Below, piece by piece: positions 37,436 to 46,418 of a stretch of DNA of 64,000 nucleotides; the stretch's first letter is position 1; the number at the start of each line of letters is the position of its first letter. The notes under the pieces are model-generated. The model had not been told where the DNA came from, ran no database searches, and saw nothing but the letters and a program-made list of their open reading frames with translations. This stretch comes from Pelagicoccus albus (GTDB taxonomy: Bacteria; Verrucomicrobiota; Verrucomicrobiia; Opitutales; Opitutaceae): NCBI RefSeq assembly GCF_014230145.1, contig NZ_JACHVC010000013.1, forward strand, positions 248,001 to 312,000, written 5' to 3'. The position numbers were made by a program, and so were the translations under genes.

Positions 37436-38478
37436 GCGGAGGCGTAAAATGCTTTAGTATCGGCTAGTTTTCGTTTCAGGGCGCCGCCGAGGATTATATC
37501 TCTCGCTGAGGTAATTCCTTCCTGGATGGAGTCGCACTTTCCCACGATGTGTAAGGCTGCTCCTACATTGAGAGCGACGGTATCTTCCAGCCCCTTCGGC
37601 GCCTTGCCCTCAAGCAAATCGTCCAAGATCCGGAGATTGTCCTCTAGTTCACCACCTAGCAAGTCATCGGCTGGAGCTTGCTCCAGACCGAGAGCTTCCG
37701 CAGTCCAGGTGTCGTCGATATCCCTAAGCGCTCCAAAACCTCTGACAACATTGCCCCCAACCACGCTCAACTCGTCCATACCCCGACCGTCAGCCAAGGC
37801 AGTATGAGCAACCAAGCCTCCCTTCAACTCCAAGGCGTGAAGCGTGTCAGCCAACATTGCCACAACTGAGGAAGAATAAACCCCGAGCAATTGAAAGGCT
37901 GGTCTCGCTGGGTTTATGAGAGGTCCCAATATGTTGAAAACCGATCTCTGCCCCTTGGCAGCAAGCTGCTGCCGCACGGGCATTATCTCCTTGAATGCAG
38001 GATGAAACGCGGGCGCGAACATGAAGCAAAAGCCGAGTTGCTCCATTGATTTACTCAAGGTCTCGTCGTCAGCCATCAAGTTTACCCCAAGAGCCTCCAG
38101 CAAATTGGCGCTGCCACATTTGGAAGTGATCGATTTGTTGCCGTGTTTGAGAACGGGAACTCCTGCAGCCGCCAAAGCGAAAACGACAGTGGTACTGATG
38201 TTGAAGCTACCCATTTTGTCCCCGCCAGTTCCACAGACATCGATTCCATCCGGAGCCCACTTCTGCAGCCCGGGGTCGCGAGCCAACTCGCGAAAACGTC
38301 TCGCGATGCCCGCTACTTCCACAGCGGATTCCCCTTTGCGGGATAATTCCGTCAAGAAGCTGGCCTTGTCCTCCGCCGAAACTTCGCTCGAAGCGAGTAA
38401 ATCCGCAGACGCGGAAGCTTGGTCCATGGACAAATCCTGCCCTCCCGCCAACTGTGAGCTGAGCTCCTTCAATTCCAT
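37432..38478 (-). CDS. trpD: Anthranilate phosphoribosyltransferase
   Basis: 348 residues from the ATG at 38478; the frame runs to 38532, but the extra N-terminus is unlike the family. Motifs: the PRPP-binding DVCGTGGDKMGSFNISTTV, KHGNKSITSKCGSANLLEAL, NILGPLINPARP and ADGRGMDE. It adds phosphoribose to anthranilate in tryptophan biosynthesis. No other trp genes are near, so it is a stand-alone trp gene. It overlaps glmM by four bases and is the first gene of that operon. Confidence 0.95.
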   Translation of the reverse strand: MELKELSSQLAGGQDLSMDQASASADLLASSEVSAEDKASFLTELSRKGESAVEVAGIARRFRELARDPGLQKWAPDGIDVCGTGGDKMGSFNISTTVVFALAAAGVPVLKHGNKSITSKCGSANLLEALGVNLMADDETLSKSMEQLGFCFMFAPAFHPAFKEIMPVRQQLAAKGQRSVFNILGPLINPARPAFQLLGVYSSSVVAMLADTLHALELKGGLVAHTALADGRGMDELSVVGGNVVRGFGALRDIDDTWTAEALGLEQAPADDLLGGELEDNLRILDDLLEGKAPKGLEDTVALNVGAALHIVGKCDSIQEGITSARDIILGGALKRKLADTKAFYASA

Positions 38479-38596
38479 AGCACGAAGATCTACGCGCCCC
38501 GCTGCTGTAAAACAATGCAAAATGCCTCGCAAACTTGGCCCGAAAAGCTACGCATTCACCAGCATATCTTCCAACAAAGACCGCTTTGCCTTTATT

Positions 38597-38625
38597 TTGA
38601 AACAATATCTTGACGAGGGTATAGC
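38597..38625 (+). promoter_or_regulatory. Probable sigma-70 promoter of rpmF-plsX-fabH
   Basis: ttgaaa (38597-38602) and tatagc (38620-38625) are 17 bases apart, about 64 bases upstream of the rpmF ATG. It lies over the 5' side of the divergent trpD gene. Confidence 0.55.
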
Positions 38626-38688
38626 CAAGCGGTATCAAGCGCAGCTTTTCTTTAAACCAGAAGAATCACCGACTAACAATTTACCACA

Positions 38689-38868
38689 ATGGCTAATCCA
38701 AAACGCAAGCAATCCAAGCGCCGCAGCCGCCTCCGCAGAGGCGCCAACCGTTTCGAGGCTCCCGAGCTCGCAAAGGATCCAATCGACGGATCAGCTTTCC
38801 GCCCACACCGCGTGAATCCAAACAACGGCATGTACCGCGGCCGTCAGATTCTCGACGCTTCCGTTTAA
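38689..38868 (+). CDS. rpmF: 50S ribosomal protein L32
   Basis: 59 residues, too short for many gene callers. It starts MANPKRKQSKRRSRLRRGAN and contains FRPHRVNPNNGMYRGRQIL, both characteristic of L32. Typical L32 zinc-type members have paired Cys in the C-terminal half; none are present here, so this is a Cys-less form. It is followed 50 bases later by plsX, the conserved rpmF-plsX-fabH order seen across bacteria. yceD (DUF177), often upstream, is absent. Confidence 0.96.
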   Translation: MANPKRKQSKRRSRLRRGANRFEAPELAKDPIDGSAFRPHRVNPNNGMYRGRQILDASV

Positions 38869-38918
38869 GGGAAGCCGAACAATTAGGCAAACAGCCCGTT
38901 TAAGGCTTCAGACAAAAA

Positions 38919-39968
38919 ATGCTCGAACCCAAGAGCTCATGCATCGCGATCGACGCTATGGGCTCCGACAAGGGGCCGGCAGAAATTGTAGCCGCCACCA
39001 AATTGGCGGTCGAAAAAGTTCCTGACCTAAGACGGGTTATCCTCGTCGGCGACGAATCAATCTTAAAGCCCTTACTTGAAAAAGAAGGGCTTTCTTCGCA
39101 TCCGGACATATCCGTCTTCCACGCTTCAGAGGTCATCACGATGGATGACAAGCCCTTGGTAGCGCTGAAGAAAAAGAAGGATGCCAGTATGCTGCGAGCT
39201 ATCGAGCTCGTTAAAAACGGTGACGCCAGTTGCGTAGTTAGCTGTGGTAACACCGGTAGCCTCATGGCTGCAGGCACAATCAAACTTCGCACCCTCGACG
39301 GTGTCGACCGCCCTGCCCTGGCAACCGTAATGCCACGAAAGCGCGGACACTTCGTACTCATTGACGCGGGGGCAAACCCAACCGCCAAGGCGGAGCATCT
39401 GGTTCACAATGCAGTCCTAGGCAGCGATTACTGCCGTTTGGTTCTTGGGAAAAAGGACCCCAAGGTAGGATTGATGACCATTGGAACTGAGGAAGGCAAA
39501 GGCACGGACCTAGTAAACCAAGCCCACACCCTCCTGAAAAGGGTCGATGGCCACCAGATTAACTACGCTGGACTGATAGAGGGATTTCAGACCTTTGAAG
39601 AGGGCGTGGATGTTGTCGTTTGCGACGGCTTCACAGGAAACATACTCCTCAAGGCGTGCGAGTCGCTGTTCATGCTACTGAAAGGCTTCGTAACGGAAGA
39701 GATTCAGGCCAACATACTTCGCAAGATGGGCTACTTGCTGTCAAAGGGGGCCTTTGACGCGATAAAAACCCAACTCAACCCCGAACGGTATGGCGGAGCT
39801 CCTCTCCTAGGACTGAAAGGCAATGTCCTAAAAGCCCACGGCTCAAGCAACAAGGAGGCGATCATGAATGCAATTCGCATCGCCAACGAAATCGTTAGCA
39901 ACGAGCTGAACCGCCACATTCTCGAGGACATCGAGAAAGCCAACAACCTCATTTACAACGCCGAATAG
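38919..39968 (+). CDS. plsX: Phosphate acyltransferase
   Basis: 349 residues. Family landmarks: CIAIDAMGSDKGPAEIV at the N-terminus, ASMLRAIELVKNGDASCVVS, CGNTGSLMAAG, LIDAGANPTAKAEHLV, and VCDGFTGNILLKACESL. PlsX converts acyl-ACP to acyl-phosphate for phospholipid synthesis and is a peripheral membrane enzyme. It sits between rpmF and fabH, the usual lipid cluster. A short cctgca-tt-tgcagg palindrome follows the stop but lacks a T-run. Confidence 0.97.
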   Translation: MLEPKSSCIAIDAMGSDKGPAEIVAATKLAVEKVPDLRRVILVGDESILKPLLEKEGLSSHPDISVFHASEVITMDDKPLVALKKKKDASMLRAIELVKNGDASCVVSCGNTGSLMAAGTIKLRTLDGVDRPALATVMPRKRGHFVLIDAGANPTAKAEHLVHNAVLGSDYCRLVLGKKDPKVGLMTIGTEEGKGTDLVNQAHTLLKRVDGHQINYAGLIEGFQTFEEGVDVVVCDGFTGNILLKACESLFMLLKGFVTEEIQANILRKMGYLLSKGAFDAIKTQLNPERYGGAPLLGLKGNVLKAHGSSNKEAIMNAIRIANEIVSNELNRHILEDIEKANNLIYNAE

Positions 39969-40025
39969 GCGAGCCTGCATTTGCAGGTTGCATGACCCTA
40001 GAGGCTCCCCCATTCAGACAATCGC

Positions 40026-41024
40026 ATGAGTACTGCGCCTAGATCCGTAATTATTAAAGGAACCGGTTCCTACACACCGCAAAAAGCGCTTACCAACAAC
40101 GATCTGTCAAAATTCGTAGATACTTCCGACGAGTGGATTTTTACGAGAACCGGCATCCGCGAACGAAGGATTGCGGGAGAGGGAGAGACATCTTCCTCGA
40201 TGGGCGCAGAAGCAGGGAAACGAGCAATCGAAGATGCGGGACTTACCCCGGAAGAAATCGATTTGGTTATCGTCGGCACCATGACCCCCGACATGCCTTT
40301 TCCCTCCACAGCTTGCCTTGTCCAAGATAAGATAGGCATCCGCAACGCCATGAGTTTCGACGTAGAAGCAGCGTGCTCAGGCTTCGTCTACATCATGGAG
40401 ATTGCCTGCGGACTGCTGCAGACCGGACGCTACAAGAATGCTCTGATAATCGGGTCGGAAACGTTATCTCCCGTCCTAGACTGGACCGATCGCACCACCT
40501 GCGTCCTCTTTGGCGATGGTGCCGGAGCTGCCGTGTTAAGCCATGCAGAAGAAGGCGATGAATCGGGTATCCTGGATTTCATAATCGGCTCCGATGGCAG
40601 CAAAGCCGACATGCTCCACCAGCCTGGAGGTGGTTGCGCAATACCCGCCACCGTTGAATCGCTGGAAACACGCCAACACTTCCTGAAGATGCGCGGTCAG
40701 GAGGTCTTTAAGCAAGCGGTTCGCGTAATGGGGCAAGCCGCCTCGGAAATACTTGAACAAAATGGAATTAAACCGGACCAACTGAAATGCGTCATACCGC
40801 ATCAGGCAAACATCCGCATAATCGAGTCCATTTCTTCAAGACTTCACATTCCAATTGAACGCTTTTTCCTAAATTTAGACAAATACGGCAACACTTCAGC
40901 GGCCTCCATCCCTATCGCCTTGGACGAAGCAGCCCGAGCGGGGAGACTAGAAGCTGGAGATTATATATTAATAGTTGCCTTCGGAGCCGGCCTGACATGG
41001 GGCGCAACCCTCCTCCGCTGGTAA
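40026..41024 (+). CDS. fabH: 3-oxoacyl-[acyl-carrier-protein] synthase III
   Basis: 332 residues. The thiolase-fold triad is present: Cys117 in DVEAACSGFVY, His in VIPHQANIRI, and Asn in YGNTSAASIPIAL. The N-terminal SDEWIFTRTGIRERRIA and the terminal FGAGLTWGATLLRW are typical. FabH condenses acetyl-CoA with malonyl-ACP to start fatty acid synthesis. plsX is 57 bases upstream and the bamD-like gene follows 42 bases later. Confidence 0.97.
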   Translation: MSTAPRSVIIKGTGSYTPQKALTNNDLSKFVDTSDEWIFTRTGIRERRIAGEGETSSSMGAEAGKRAIEDAGLTPEEIDLVIVGTMTPDMPFPSTACLVQDKIGIRNAMSFDVEAACSGFVYIMEIACGLLQTGRYKNALIIGSETLSPVLDWTDRTTCVLFGDGAGAAVLSHAEEGDESGILDFIIGSDGSKADMLHQPGGGCAIPATVESLETRQHFLKMRGQEVFKQAVRVMGQAASEILEQNGIKPDQLKCVIPHQANIRIIESISSRLHIPIERFFLNLDKYGNTSAASIPIALDEAARAGRLEAGDYILIVAFGAGLTWGATLLRW

Positions 41025-41066
41025 TAAGACACACGCAAATAAAGAAATCATCGCTATCAAGTCTCA

Positions 41067-42182
41067 ATGATGAAGACCACTTCCTCTATCTCTTTGAACC
41101 CCAATCGTTTCTTCGTACTACTCTCTTTGCTGTTCGCTGTCATGTCGACGAACGCCACATCCGTGTGGGCAAAGTCAAAGATCTCCTGGAGCCCTGAAAT
41201 CGGCTACACCTCCGAGGAAGTGGATCTTTCCGGTCTCCTGCCGGAAGAACAGCAGAAGATCCTCACTTGGATGAACACAGCCAGAGAGGCCGAGGAGAAG
41301 AAGTCCTTCCGTAAAGCGCTGAAGCTCTACAAGAAGGTATATAAGAAATACCCAAAAAACCAGTATTCGCCAGAGGCCTACTACCGCACAGCCCAGATTC
41401 AGCTGCGACGCAACAAGGTCGACAAAGCCTTTGAAGCCTTCAACACCATCGCGTGGGTCTACCCTAACTACGGCAGCTTCAACGAAACTCTCGGTGAAAT
41501 GTACAAAATCGCAGTCGCCCGTCTTGAGACTTACCGCGATAAGATATTTTGGGTAATCCCTGGCTTCAAAAATACCGATAGGGCCATTCAATACTTCGAG
41601 CGCGTGGTAGCCATCGCCCCTTACAGCGACTACGCCCCTCTATCGCTCATGAATGTGGCCAAGGCTTGGTCTGACAAAAACAGCGACACCATGACGATCT
41701 ACGCCTTGGACAGACTAGTCACCAACTACCCAAATAGCTTCCTCACCTCTGACGCATACCTGAAGCTCGCCCAAACCCACTACGGACTAATCGAAGGGCC
41801 CGAGTACGACCAGCGAGCCACCGAGGACGCAATTACCTTCTTCGAGGACTTCTTGATTCAATACCCTGAAAACCCGAATGTAGACCAAGCGGAAAAGGGC
41901 CTGTCCGAAGCCAAAAACATCCTCTCCTTGAGCAAGCTGAAAATGGGCGACTTCTACTACTACAAGCGCTCCAAATACGAGGCTGCCCGTGTCCTTTACA
42001 ACGAAGCTATCACCATAGCCCCTCGTTCCCAGTCAGCGGATACCGCAAGGGTTCGCCTGGAAAAGATCGACACGATCGTTGGCAAAACAGAAGAAGTTTC
42101 TTCCGAGAAGACGCCTACAACAGAAGAAATCCAAGAGAGAGCTCGCAAGCGCGCCAAGCGTAAGATTCTCGGCATATTCTAA
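41067..42182 (+). CDS. bamD: BamD-like outer membrane assembly TPR protein
   Basis: 371 residues. The signal peptide (about 1-35, ending SVWA) has no Cys at the expected lipobox, so it appears non-lipidated. TPR-type repeats follow: ALKLYKKVYKKYPKNQYSPE, AYYRTAQIQLRRNKVDKAFE, AIQYFERVVAIAPYSDYAPL, KLKMGDFYYYKRSKYEAARV. This arrangement matches BamD/YfiO, which helps BamA insert outer membrane proteins. A basic C-terminal tail (RARKRAKRKILGIF) is unusual. lptE-like is next, so envelope assembly genes are grouped here. Confidence 0.8.
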   Translation: MMKTTSSISLNPNRFFVLLSLLFAVMSTNATSVWAKSKISWSPEIGYTSEEVDLSGLLPEEQQKILTWMNTAREAEEKKSFRKALKLYKKVYKKYPKNQYSPEAYYRTAQIQLRRNKVDKAFEAFNTIAWVYPNYGSFNETLGEMYKIAVARLETYRDKIFWVIPGFKNTDRAIQYFERVVAIAPYSDYAPLSLMNVAKAWSDKNSDTMTIYALDRLVTNYPNSFLTSDAYLKLAQTHYGLIEGPEYDQRATEDAITFFEDFLIQYPENPNVDQAEKGLSEAKNILSLSKLKMGDFYYYKRSKYEAARVLYNEAITIAPRSQSADTARVRLEKIDTIVGKTEEVSSEKTPTTEEIQERARKRAKRKILGIF

Positions 42183-42230
42183 AATTGTCCGAGCACCCAA
42201 CTCTCCAAAACGCTCTCCAAGCCCTCCAAG

Positions 42231-42737
42231 ATGCGAACGCTAATCCTTTGCGGAGCCATAGTCGCCCTACTAAGCGGGTGTGCCAGCTACCAGCTCGGAA
42301 CTCCGAGCCCACTTCCCTACGAGACTATTGCGGTAGCTCCTCCACTCAACAAAACGACTCTGCCGCAAATTGAGGGGCCGCTCAACGCCGCACTCAGACA
42401 ATCCCTGCAACGCAGCAGCTCCGTCAAACTGTCAACCGGCAGTGCCGCGGATGGAATACTTAGCCTAACTTTACTGGAGGTTAAACGCTCCATCGCTGCA
42501 GTGACCTCAGACGACGTAGGAAGAGGCCGTAAGTTCCAGCTCGAGATTCAAGTAGAGTTGTCAGTGTCGAACGAGAACGACCCTAGCGCCCCTTACCTCC
42601 CGTCCAGAGTATTCGCCATTTCCCAGGACATCTTCACAGATGACGGGCAAGTGGAAGCCGAATATCAAGCGATCCCTGAAATCAGCAGAAAGATCGCCGA
42701 GAAAACTACCGAACTCGTAACTGAGCTTTGGCAGTAG
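42231..42737 (+). CDS. lptE: LptE-like LPS-assembly lipoprotein
   Basis: 168 residues. The signal peptide ends in a lipobox, VALLSGC (Cys17). The mature part has the LptE-type order: YQLGTPSPLPYETIAVAPPL, NAALRQSLQRSSSVKLSTG, then VKRSIAAVTSDDVGRGRKFQ and a terminal helical section. LptE plugs LptD at the outer membrane during LPS export. Sequence conservation in this family is low, so the call rests on the N-terminal pattern, lipobox and the BamD-like neighbour. A generic lipoprotein of the same fold remains possible. Confidence 0.7.
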   Translation: MRTLILCGAIVALLSGCASYQLGTPSPLPYETIAVAPPLNKTTLPQIEGPLNAALRQSLQRSSSVKLSTGSAADGILSLTLLEVKRSIAAVTSDDVGRGRKFQLEIQVELSVSNENDPSAPYLPSRVFAISQDIFTDDGQVEAEYQAIPEISRKIAEKTTELVTELWQ

Positions 42738-42812
42738 CTTCTCGAAAAGAGGCTCGAAAATACGCGGGTCTAGACTTGAGCAAGCCTAGGTTAGCCCGCT
42801 AACGTGGGCGAA

Positions 42813-43469
42813 ATGGGTTCACCTATATTAGCTCCATCCATGCTAGCAGCCGACCACACGCGACTAGCCGAGGATATCAAACTTGTCGAGGCAGCTGGCT
42901 GCACATGGCTACACGTGGACATTATGGACGGACACTTTGTCCCTAACCTCACTTTTGGTCCACAAACGGTCGCCGACCTCCGTCCCAAAACTGAGCTTTT
43001 CCTCGATGTTCACCTGATGCTTGCCCAACCCCAGCATTTTGTGGAGGCTTTCGCCAAAGCGGGCGCCGACCAGATAACGATACACGTCGAGCCATCCTAC
43101 GACGTAGGAGCCTGTCTTGATCAACTAAAAGATCTGGGCGTGAAACGCGGTGTAGTAATAAACCCTCGAACTCCGGCCGAGGCCGTAGAGCCCTATCTGC
43201 GAGAGGTCGACATCGTACTTGCCATGACTGTACAGCCAGGATTCGGCGGCCAATCATTCCAACAGGACGTATTGGAAAAGACAGCACAAATAGCGAAATG
43301 GAGAGAGTCCTTGGGACTCGATTTCCGGATCGAAGTAGATGGCGGAGTAAATGCCGAAAACGCTCCCCTCTGTCGTGCCAAAGGCGTGGATACATTCGTA
43401 GCCGGGACAGCTTTTTTCAAATCGGAAGACCGATCCCTTTTCAGAAAGAACATCGAAACGCTCGACTAA
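42813..43469 (+). CDS. rpe: Ribulose-phosphate 3-epimerase
   Basis: 218 residues from the ATG at 42813, which aligns with the usual IAPSxLxADxxxL opening (ILAPSMLAADHTRLAEDIKL); a GTG three codons earlier is also in frame. Motifs: WLHVDIMDGHFVPNLTFG, FLDVHLMLAQPQHFVE, the second metal/phosphate strand ALAMTVQPGFGGQSF-like (seen as VLAMTVQPGFGGQSFQQDVL), and RIEVDGGVNAENA. It interconverts ribulose-5-P and xylulose-5-P. hpt begins directly after its stop with no gap. Confidence 0.96.
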   Translation: MGSPILAPSMLAADHTRLAEDIKLVEAAGCTWLHVDIMDGHFVPNLTFGPQTVADLRPKTELFLDVHLMLAQPQHFVEAFAKAGADQITIHVEPSYDVGACLDQLKDLGVKRGVVINPRTPAEAVEPYLREVDIVLAMTVQPGFGGQSFQQDVLEKTAQIAKWRESLGLDFRIEVDGGVNAENAPLCRAKGVDTFVAGTAFFKSEDRSLFRKNIETLD

Positions 43470-44045
43470 ATGCTCGCAAAACGACCTAAATACACAGAGG
43501 AAGACCTCGAAACAATCCTTGTAACAAGGGAGCAAATACAGACTCGCGTCGAAGAACTGGGAGTAGAGCTTTCCAAGTTTTACGAGGGAAGAGACGTAAC
43601 CATCGTTTCGATTCTGAGCGGAGCGCTTATCTTCACTGCAGACCTGATTCGTTCATGCGATTTTCCGACTCGACTGGACTGCCTTCGAGCTGAGAGCTAC
43701 GGCAACGCCACGAGCGCCCAAGAGCCGCCTAGAATCACCAACCCATTGAAAACCGACATCACAGGTCACGATGTTTTGGTGGTGGATGACATTCTCGATT
43801 CAGGCAACACCCTCAAATCAATCATTGCTCACCTGGAAGGATTCTCCCCTGCGTCGCTGAAAACATGCGTGCTTCTGGACAAGCCTGCCCGCCACGAAAA
43901 GTCATTTAGCGCCGATTTCTGCGGTTTCACCATACCGGACCAATTTGTGGTCGGATATGGCCTCGATTTCGCGGAACGCTACCGAAATCTCGCCAGCATC
44001 GGAGTCTTGAAAAAGGAACTGCAAGATTCCGCTACACATATATAA
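43470..44045 (+). CDS. hpt: Hypoxanthine(-guanine) phosphoribosyltransferase
   Basis: 191 residues. The type I PRTase fold is clear: FYEGRDVTIVSILSGALIFT (PPi loop), LRAESYGNATSA, the PRPP loop VLVVDDILDSGNTLKSI, and the purine-contact part FCGFTIPDQFVVGYGLDFAE with the terminal YRNLASIGVLK. It salvages hypoxanthine and guanine to IMP/GMP. The ATG abuts the rpe TAA, so the two are translationally coupled. An adenosine deaminase elsewhere in the window feeds the same salvage route. Confidence 0.95.
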   Translation: MLAKRPKYTEEDLETILVTREQIQTRVEELGVELSKFYEGRDVTIVSILSGALIFTADLIRSCDFPTRLDCLRAESYGNATSAQEPPRITNPLKTDITGHDVLVVDDILDSGNTLKSIIAHLEGFSPASLKTCVLLDKPARHEKSFSADFCGFTIPDQFVVGYGLDFAERYRNLASIGVLKKELQDSATHI

Positions 44046-44101
44046 TTCGGCTCTCAGCCTGATGCCTGACTTTTCTTGAGGGCAGAATTGAGAATATACC
44101 T

Positions 44102-44956
44102 ATGATCTTGGCGAATAGCTGGAAGGATTACGAAATACTGGAATGCGGTGACGGAATGAAAAAGGAGAGATGGGGCGACATCGTCCTTGTCCGACCTGAC
44201 CCACAAGTCATTTGGCCGCGCAAGACCCCGGATTGGGGTCAATTCGACGCTTACTATCAACGGAGCGCCAAAGGCGGCGGTTCGTGGGATTACCGCAAGG
44301 CCTTGCCAGAAAGCTGGATTATTCGATACCGAGATCGCCGCTTCAAAATCCGCCCCACCAACTTCAAGCACACAGGGCTTTTTCCAGAGCAGGCGGTTAA
44401 TTGGGATTGGTTTGGAGAAAAAATATCGAACCAGAAAAAGCAGATCAAGGTACTCAACCTATTTGGATACACCGGAGGAGCCACTATTGCGGCGGCCGCA
44501 GCCGGGGCAGAGGTTTGCCATGTCGACGCGGCAAAAGGCATGGTGGCTTGGTGTCGGGAAAATGCTGCCCTGAGCAATCTTAGCGAAGCGCCAATTCGCT
44601 ACATCGTAGATGATTGTGTGAAATTTGTGGAGCGAGAGATTCGCAGAGGCACAAAGTACCAAGGAATCATAATGGATCCACCTTCGTACGGAAGAGGAAG
44701 TAAAGGCGAAGTTTGGCAATTTGAGCGGGACCTTTATGGTCTTCTCCAAAAATGCACCAAGATTTTCGATACCAAGGGACTGTTTTTCTTGGTCAATGCC
44801 TATACCACTGGGGTTTCTCCAACTGTAGTTGGAAACCTCTTACGAGAATCCATGTCTGGATTCGACGGCAAGGTCTCGTCTGGGGAAGTTGGTCTACCTA
44901 TCTCACGTACAGCCAATACCCTCCCTTGCGGCCTCTACGCCCGTTGGGAGAGCTGA
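44102..44956 (+). CDS. Class I SAM-dependent RNA/protein methyltransferase
   Basis: 284 residues. The Rossmann motif I is VLNLFGYTGGATIAAAAAGA, motif II is CHVDAAKGMVAWCRENAALS, and the catalytic motif IV is IMDPPSYGRGSKGEVWQFE, as in RlmI/RlmK-type 23S rRNA methyltransferases and other DPPxF/Y enzymes. The N-terminal 100 residues differ from RlmI (no PUA domain visible), so the exact target is unknown. It follows hpt after 56 bases and precedes ppk2. The class is certain, the substrate is not. Confidence 0.88.
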   Translation: MILANSWKDYEILECGDGMKKERWGDIVLVRPDPQVIWPRKTPDWGQFDAYYQRSAKGGGSWDYRKALPESWIIRYRDRRFKIRPTNFKHTGLFPEQAVNWDWFGEKISNQKKQIKVLNLFGYTGGATIAAAAAGAEVCHVDAAKGMVAWCRENAALSNLSEAPIRYIVDDCVKFVEREIRRGTKYQGIIMDPPSYGRGSKGEVWQFERDLYGLLQKCTKIFDTKGLFFLVNAYTTGVSPTVVGNLLRESMSGFDGKVSSGEVGLPISRTANTLPCGLYARWES

Positions 44957-45071
44957 TTACCACGACATTTCCTTCCGTGTTTTGTTACAATTTCGCCCGG
45001 CGAGCCTTCTGGTTTGCATGGGCAGGCGCAAAGTTGTAACAGTTTCAAATCAGGGAATCACGCAGCAAGGA

Positions 45072-45929
45072 ATGGCAAAAAAGGACTTAGCAAAAAGTAA
45101 GTTTTTCAATTACTACCGGAACATAGACTACCCCACCTATAAGCACGAAAAGGAGGCTCTGCAGATTGAGCTTCTAAAAATGCAGCATTGGGTGGTGGAA
45201 AACAAAAAACGCGTAGCAATCGTTTTTGAGGGTCGAGATGCAGCCGGAAAAGGTTCCGCCATCAAGCGCTTCATCGAATACATGATGCCCAAGAACCTGC
45301 GTGTTGTTGAGTTAGGAATTCCCACTCCTAGCGAGTCGAAATACTGGTTTAGGCGCTACGAAAAGCATTTTCCCGAACCGGGCGAAATCGTCTTCTTCGA
45401 TCGCTCTTGGTACAACAGGGCCATGATCGAGCCCACCATGGGCTACTGCAAAAAGTCCCAGTACAAGTACTTCATGAGCAAGGTACTGGATTGGGAGGAG
45501 AAGCACATCGACGAGGGCCTAATCCTGATAAAGCTGTATCTTTCTGTAGATAAAGAAACTCAGTCAGTCCGCTTCCAGGAGCGAATCGTCAATCCTCTCA
45601 AGTACTGGAAATACTCCGTCAACGATGAGAAGGTCCGCGAATATTGGGATGTGCTCACCAAGTATAAGGAGCAGATGTTCGAACGGACCTCCTCTCCCAA
45701 GAGCCCTTGGATCGTGATCGGTTCCAACAACAAGCTCGAGGCACGTCTGACCTCAATGCTTTACGTTTTGTCCACTATCCCGCACGACGAATGGAAGAAC
45801 TTCAAGCCACTCACCAAAAAGACCGATAGAAAACGCTACAGCATTAACATCGAGGGAGTGGCCTTCAACAACTTGAACTATCGCCAGTTCAAACTTCTCC
45901 AGACACTACAGGCGAAGTACGATGCTTAA
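45072..45929 (+). CDS. ppk2: Polyphosphate kinase 2 (single-domain PPK2)
   Basis: 285 residues from the ATG at 45072 (MAKKDLAKSKFFNYYRNIDY); longer starts up to 44829 run over the methyltransferase end and look non-coding. Walker A is VFEGRDAAGKGSAIKRFIEY, Walker B and lid FFDRSWYNRAMIEPTMGY. Other PPK2 blocks are RFQERIVNPLKYWKYS and SPWIVIGSNNKLEARL. PPK2 uses polyphosphate to phosphorylate nucleoside diphosphates or monophosphates. The one-domain length fits the class I/II type. It overlaps a Nudix gene by eight bases (45922-45929). Confidence 0.95.
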   Translation: MAKKDLAKSKFFNYYRNIDYPTYKHEKEALQIELLKMQHWVVENKKRVAIVFEGRDAAGKGSAIKRFIEYMMPKNLRVVELGIPTPSESKYWFRRYEKHFPEPGEIVFFDRSWYNRAMIEPTMGYCKKSQYKYFMSKVLDWEEKHIDEGLILIKLYLSVDKETQSVRFQERIVNPLKYWKYSVNDEKVREYWDVLTKYKEQMFERTSSPKSPWIVIGSNNKLEARLTSMLYVLSTIPHDEWKNFKPLTKKTDRKRYSINIEGVAFNNLNYRQFKLLQTLQAKYDA

Positions 45930-46362
45930 TTTGCCCGTAATTGAAGCAGCTGGAGGCCTCACGATCGACAATTCAGATCGCGTCCTATTCATCTTCAAAA
46001 ACGGTCGCTGGGATTTGCCTAAAGGGATAGTTGAGAAAGGGAAATCCACATCACAGACAGCCTTGAGCGAGGTATCCGAAGAAACAGGACAACCACTAGA
46101 CACTCTAACGGTAGTCGGTGAACTGATACCAACCTCACATATATCCAAGTACGCGAAGAAAAAGTGGCTGAAGCGAACCCAGTGGTTTCTCATCCGTTGC
46201 AGTAACTCGAACAGCCCTCTAGAGCCTCAAACTGCGGAAGGTATTGAACACTGTGTCTGGATACCGATTTGGGAGTTGGAACGACCTCTGAGCAACTGCC
46301 CTTCCCGTATCCAATATTTGGTAAGCTTCTGGAAAAAGCTAAGGAAGATTCGCTCCAAGTAA
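45922..46362 (+). CDS. Nudix hydrolase with a degenerate Nudix box
   Basis: 146 residues. The box reads GIVEKGKSTSQTALSEVSEE followed by TG. Against the consensus G-x5-E-x7-R-E-U-x-E-E-x-G it keeps the core EVSEE metal ligands but has Lys for the first Glu and Ser for Arg. The upstream WDLPKG and downstream EGIEHCVWIPIWELER are usual. Nudix enzymes hydrolyse nucleoside diphosphate derivatives. It starts inside the last codons of ppk2 (ATGCTTAA), so the two are coupled, suggesting a nucleotide/polyphosphate role. Activity may be altered. Confidence 0.85.
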   Translation: MLNLPVIEAAGGLTIDNSDRVLFIFKNGRWDLPKGIVEKGKSTSQTALSEVSEETGQPLDTLTVVGELIPTSHISKYAKKKWLKRTQWFLIRCSNSNSPLEPQTAEGIEHCVWIPIWELERPLSNCPSRIQYLVSFWKKLRKIRSK

Positions 46363-46418
46363 GGAGGTTCGCGAGTAATCCACATTCCCGATACAACGGT
46401 TTTACAACTCGCCATAAC

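Noticed and set aside
38021-38815. 264-residue plus-strand open frame opposite trpD
   Set aside because: It lies antisense to a clear TrpD and runs into rpmF in another frame; composition is Ser/Ala/Pro-rich shadow translation.
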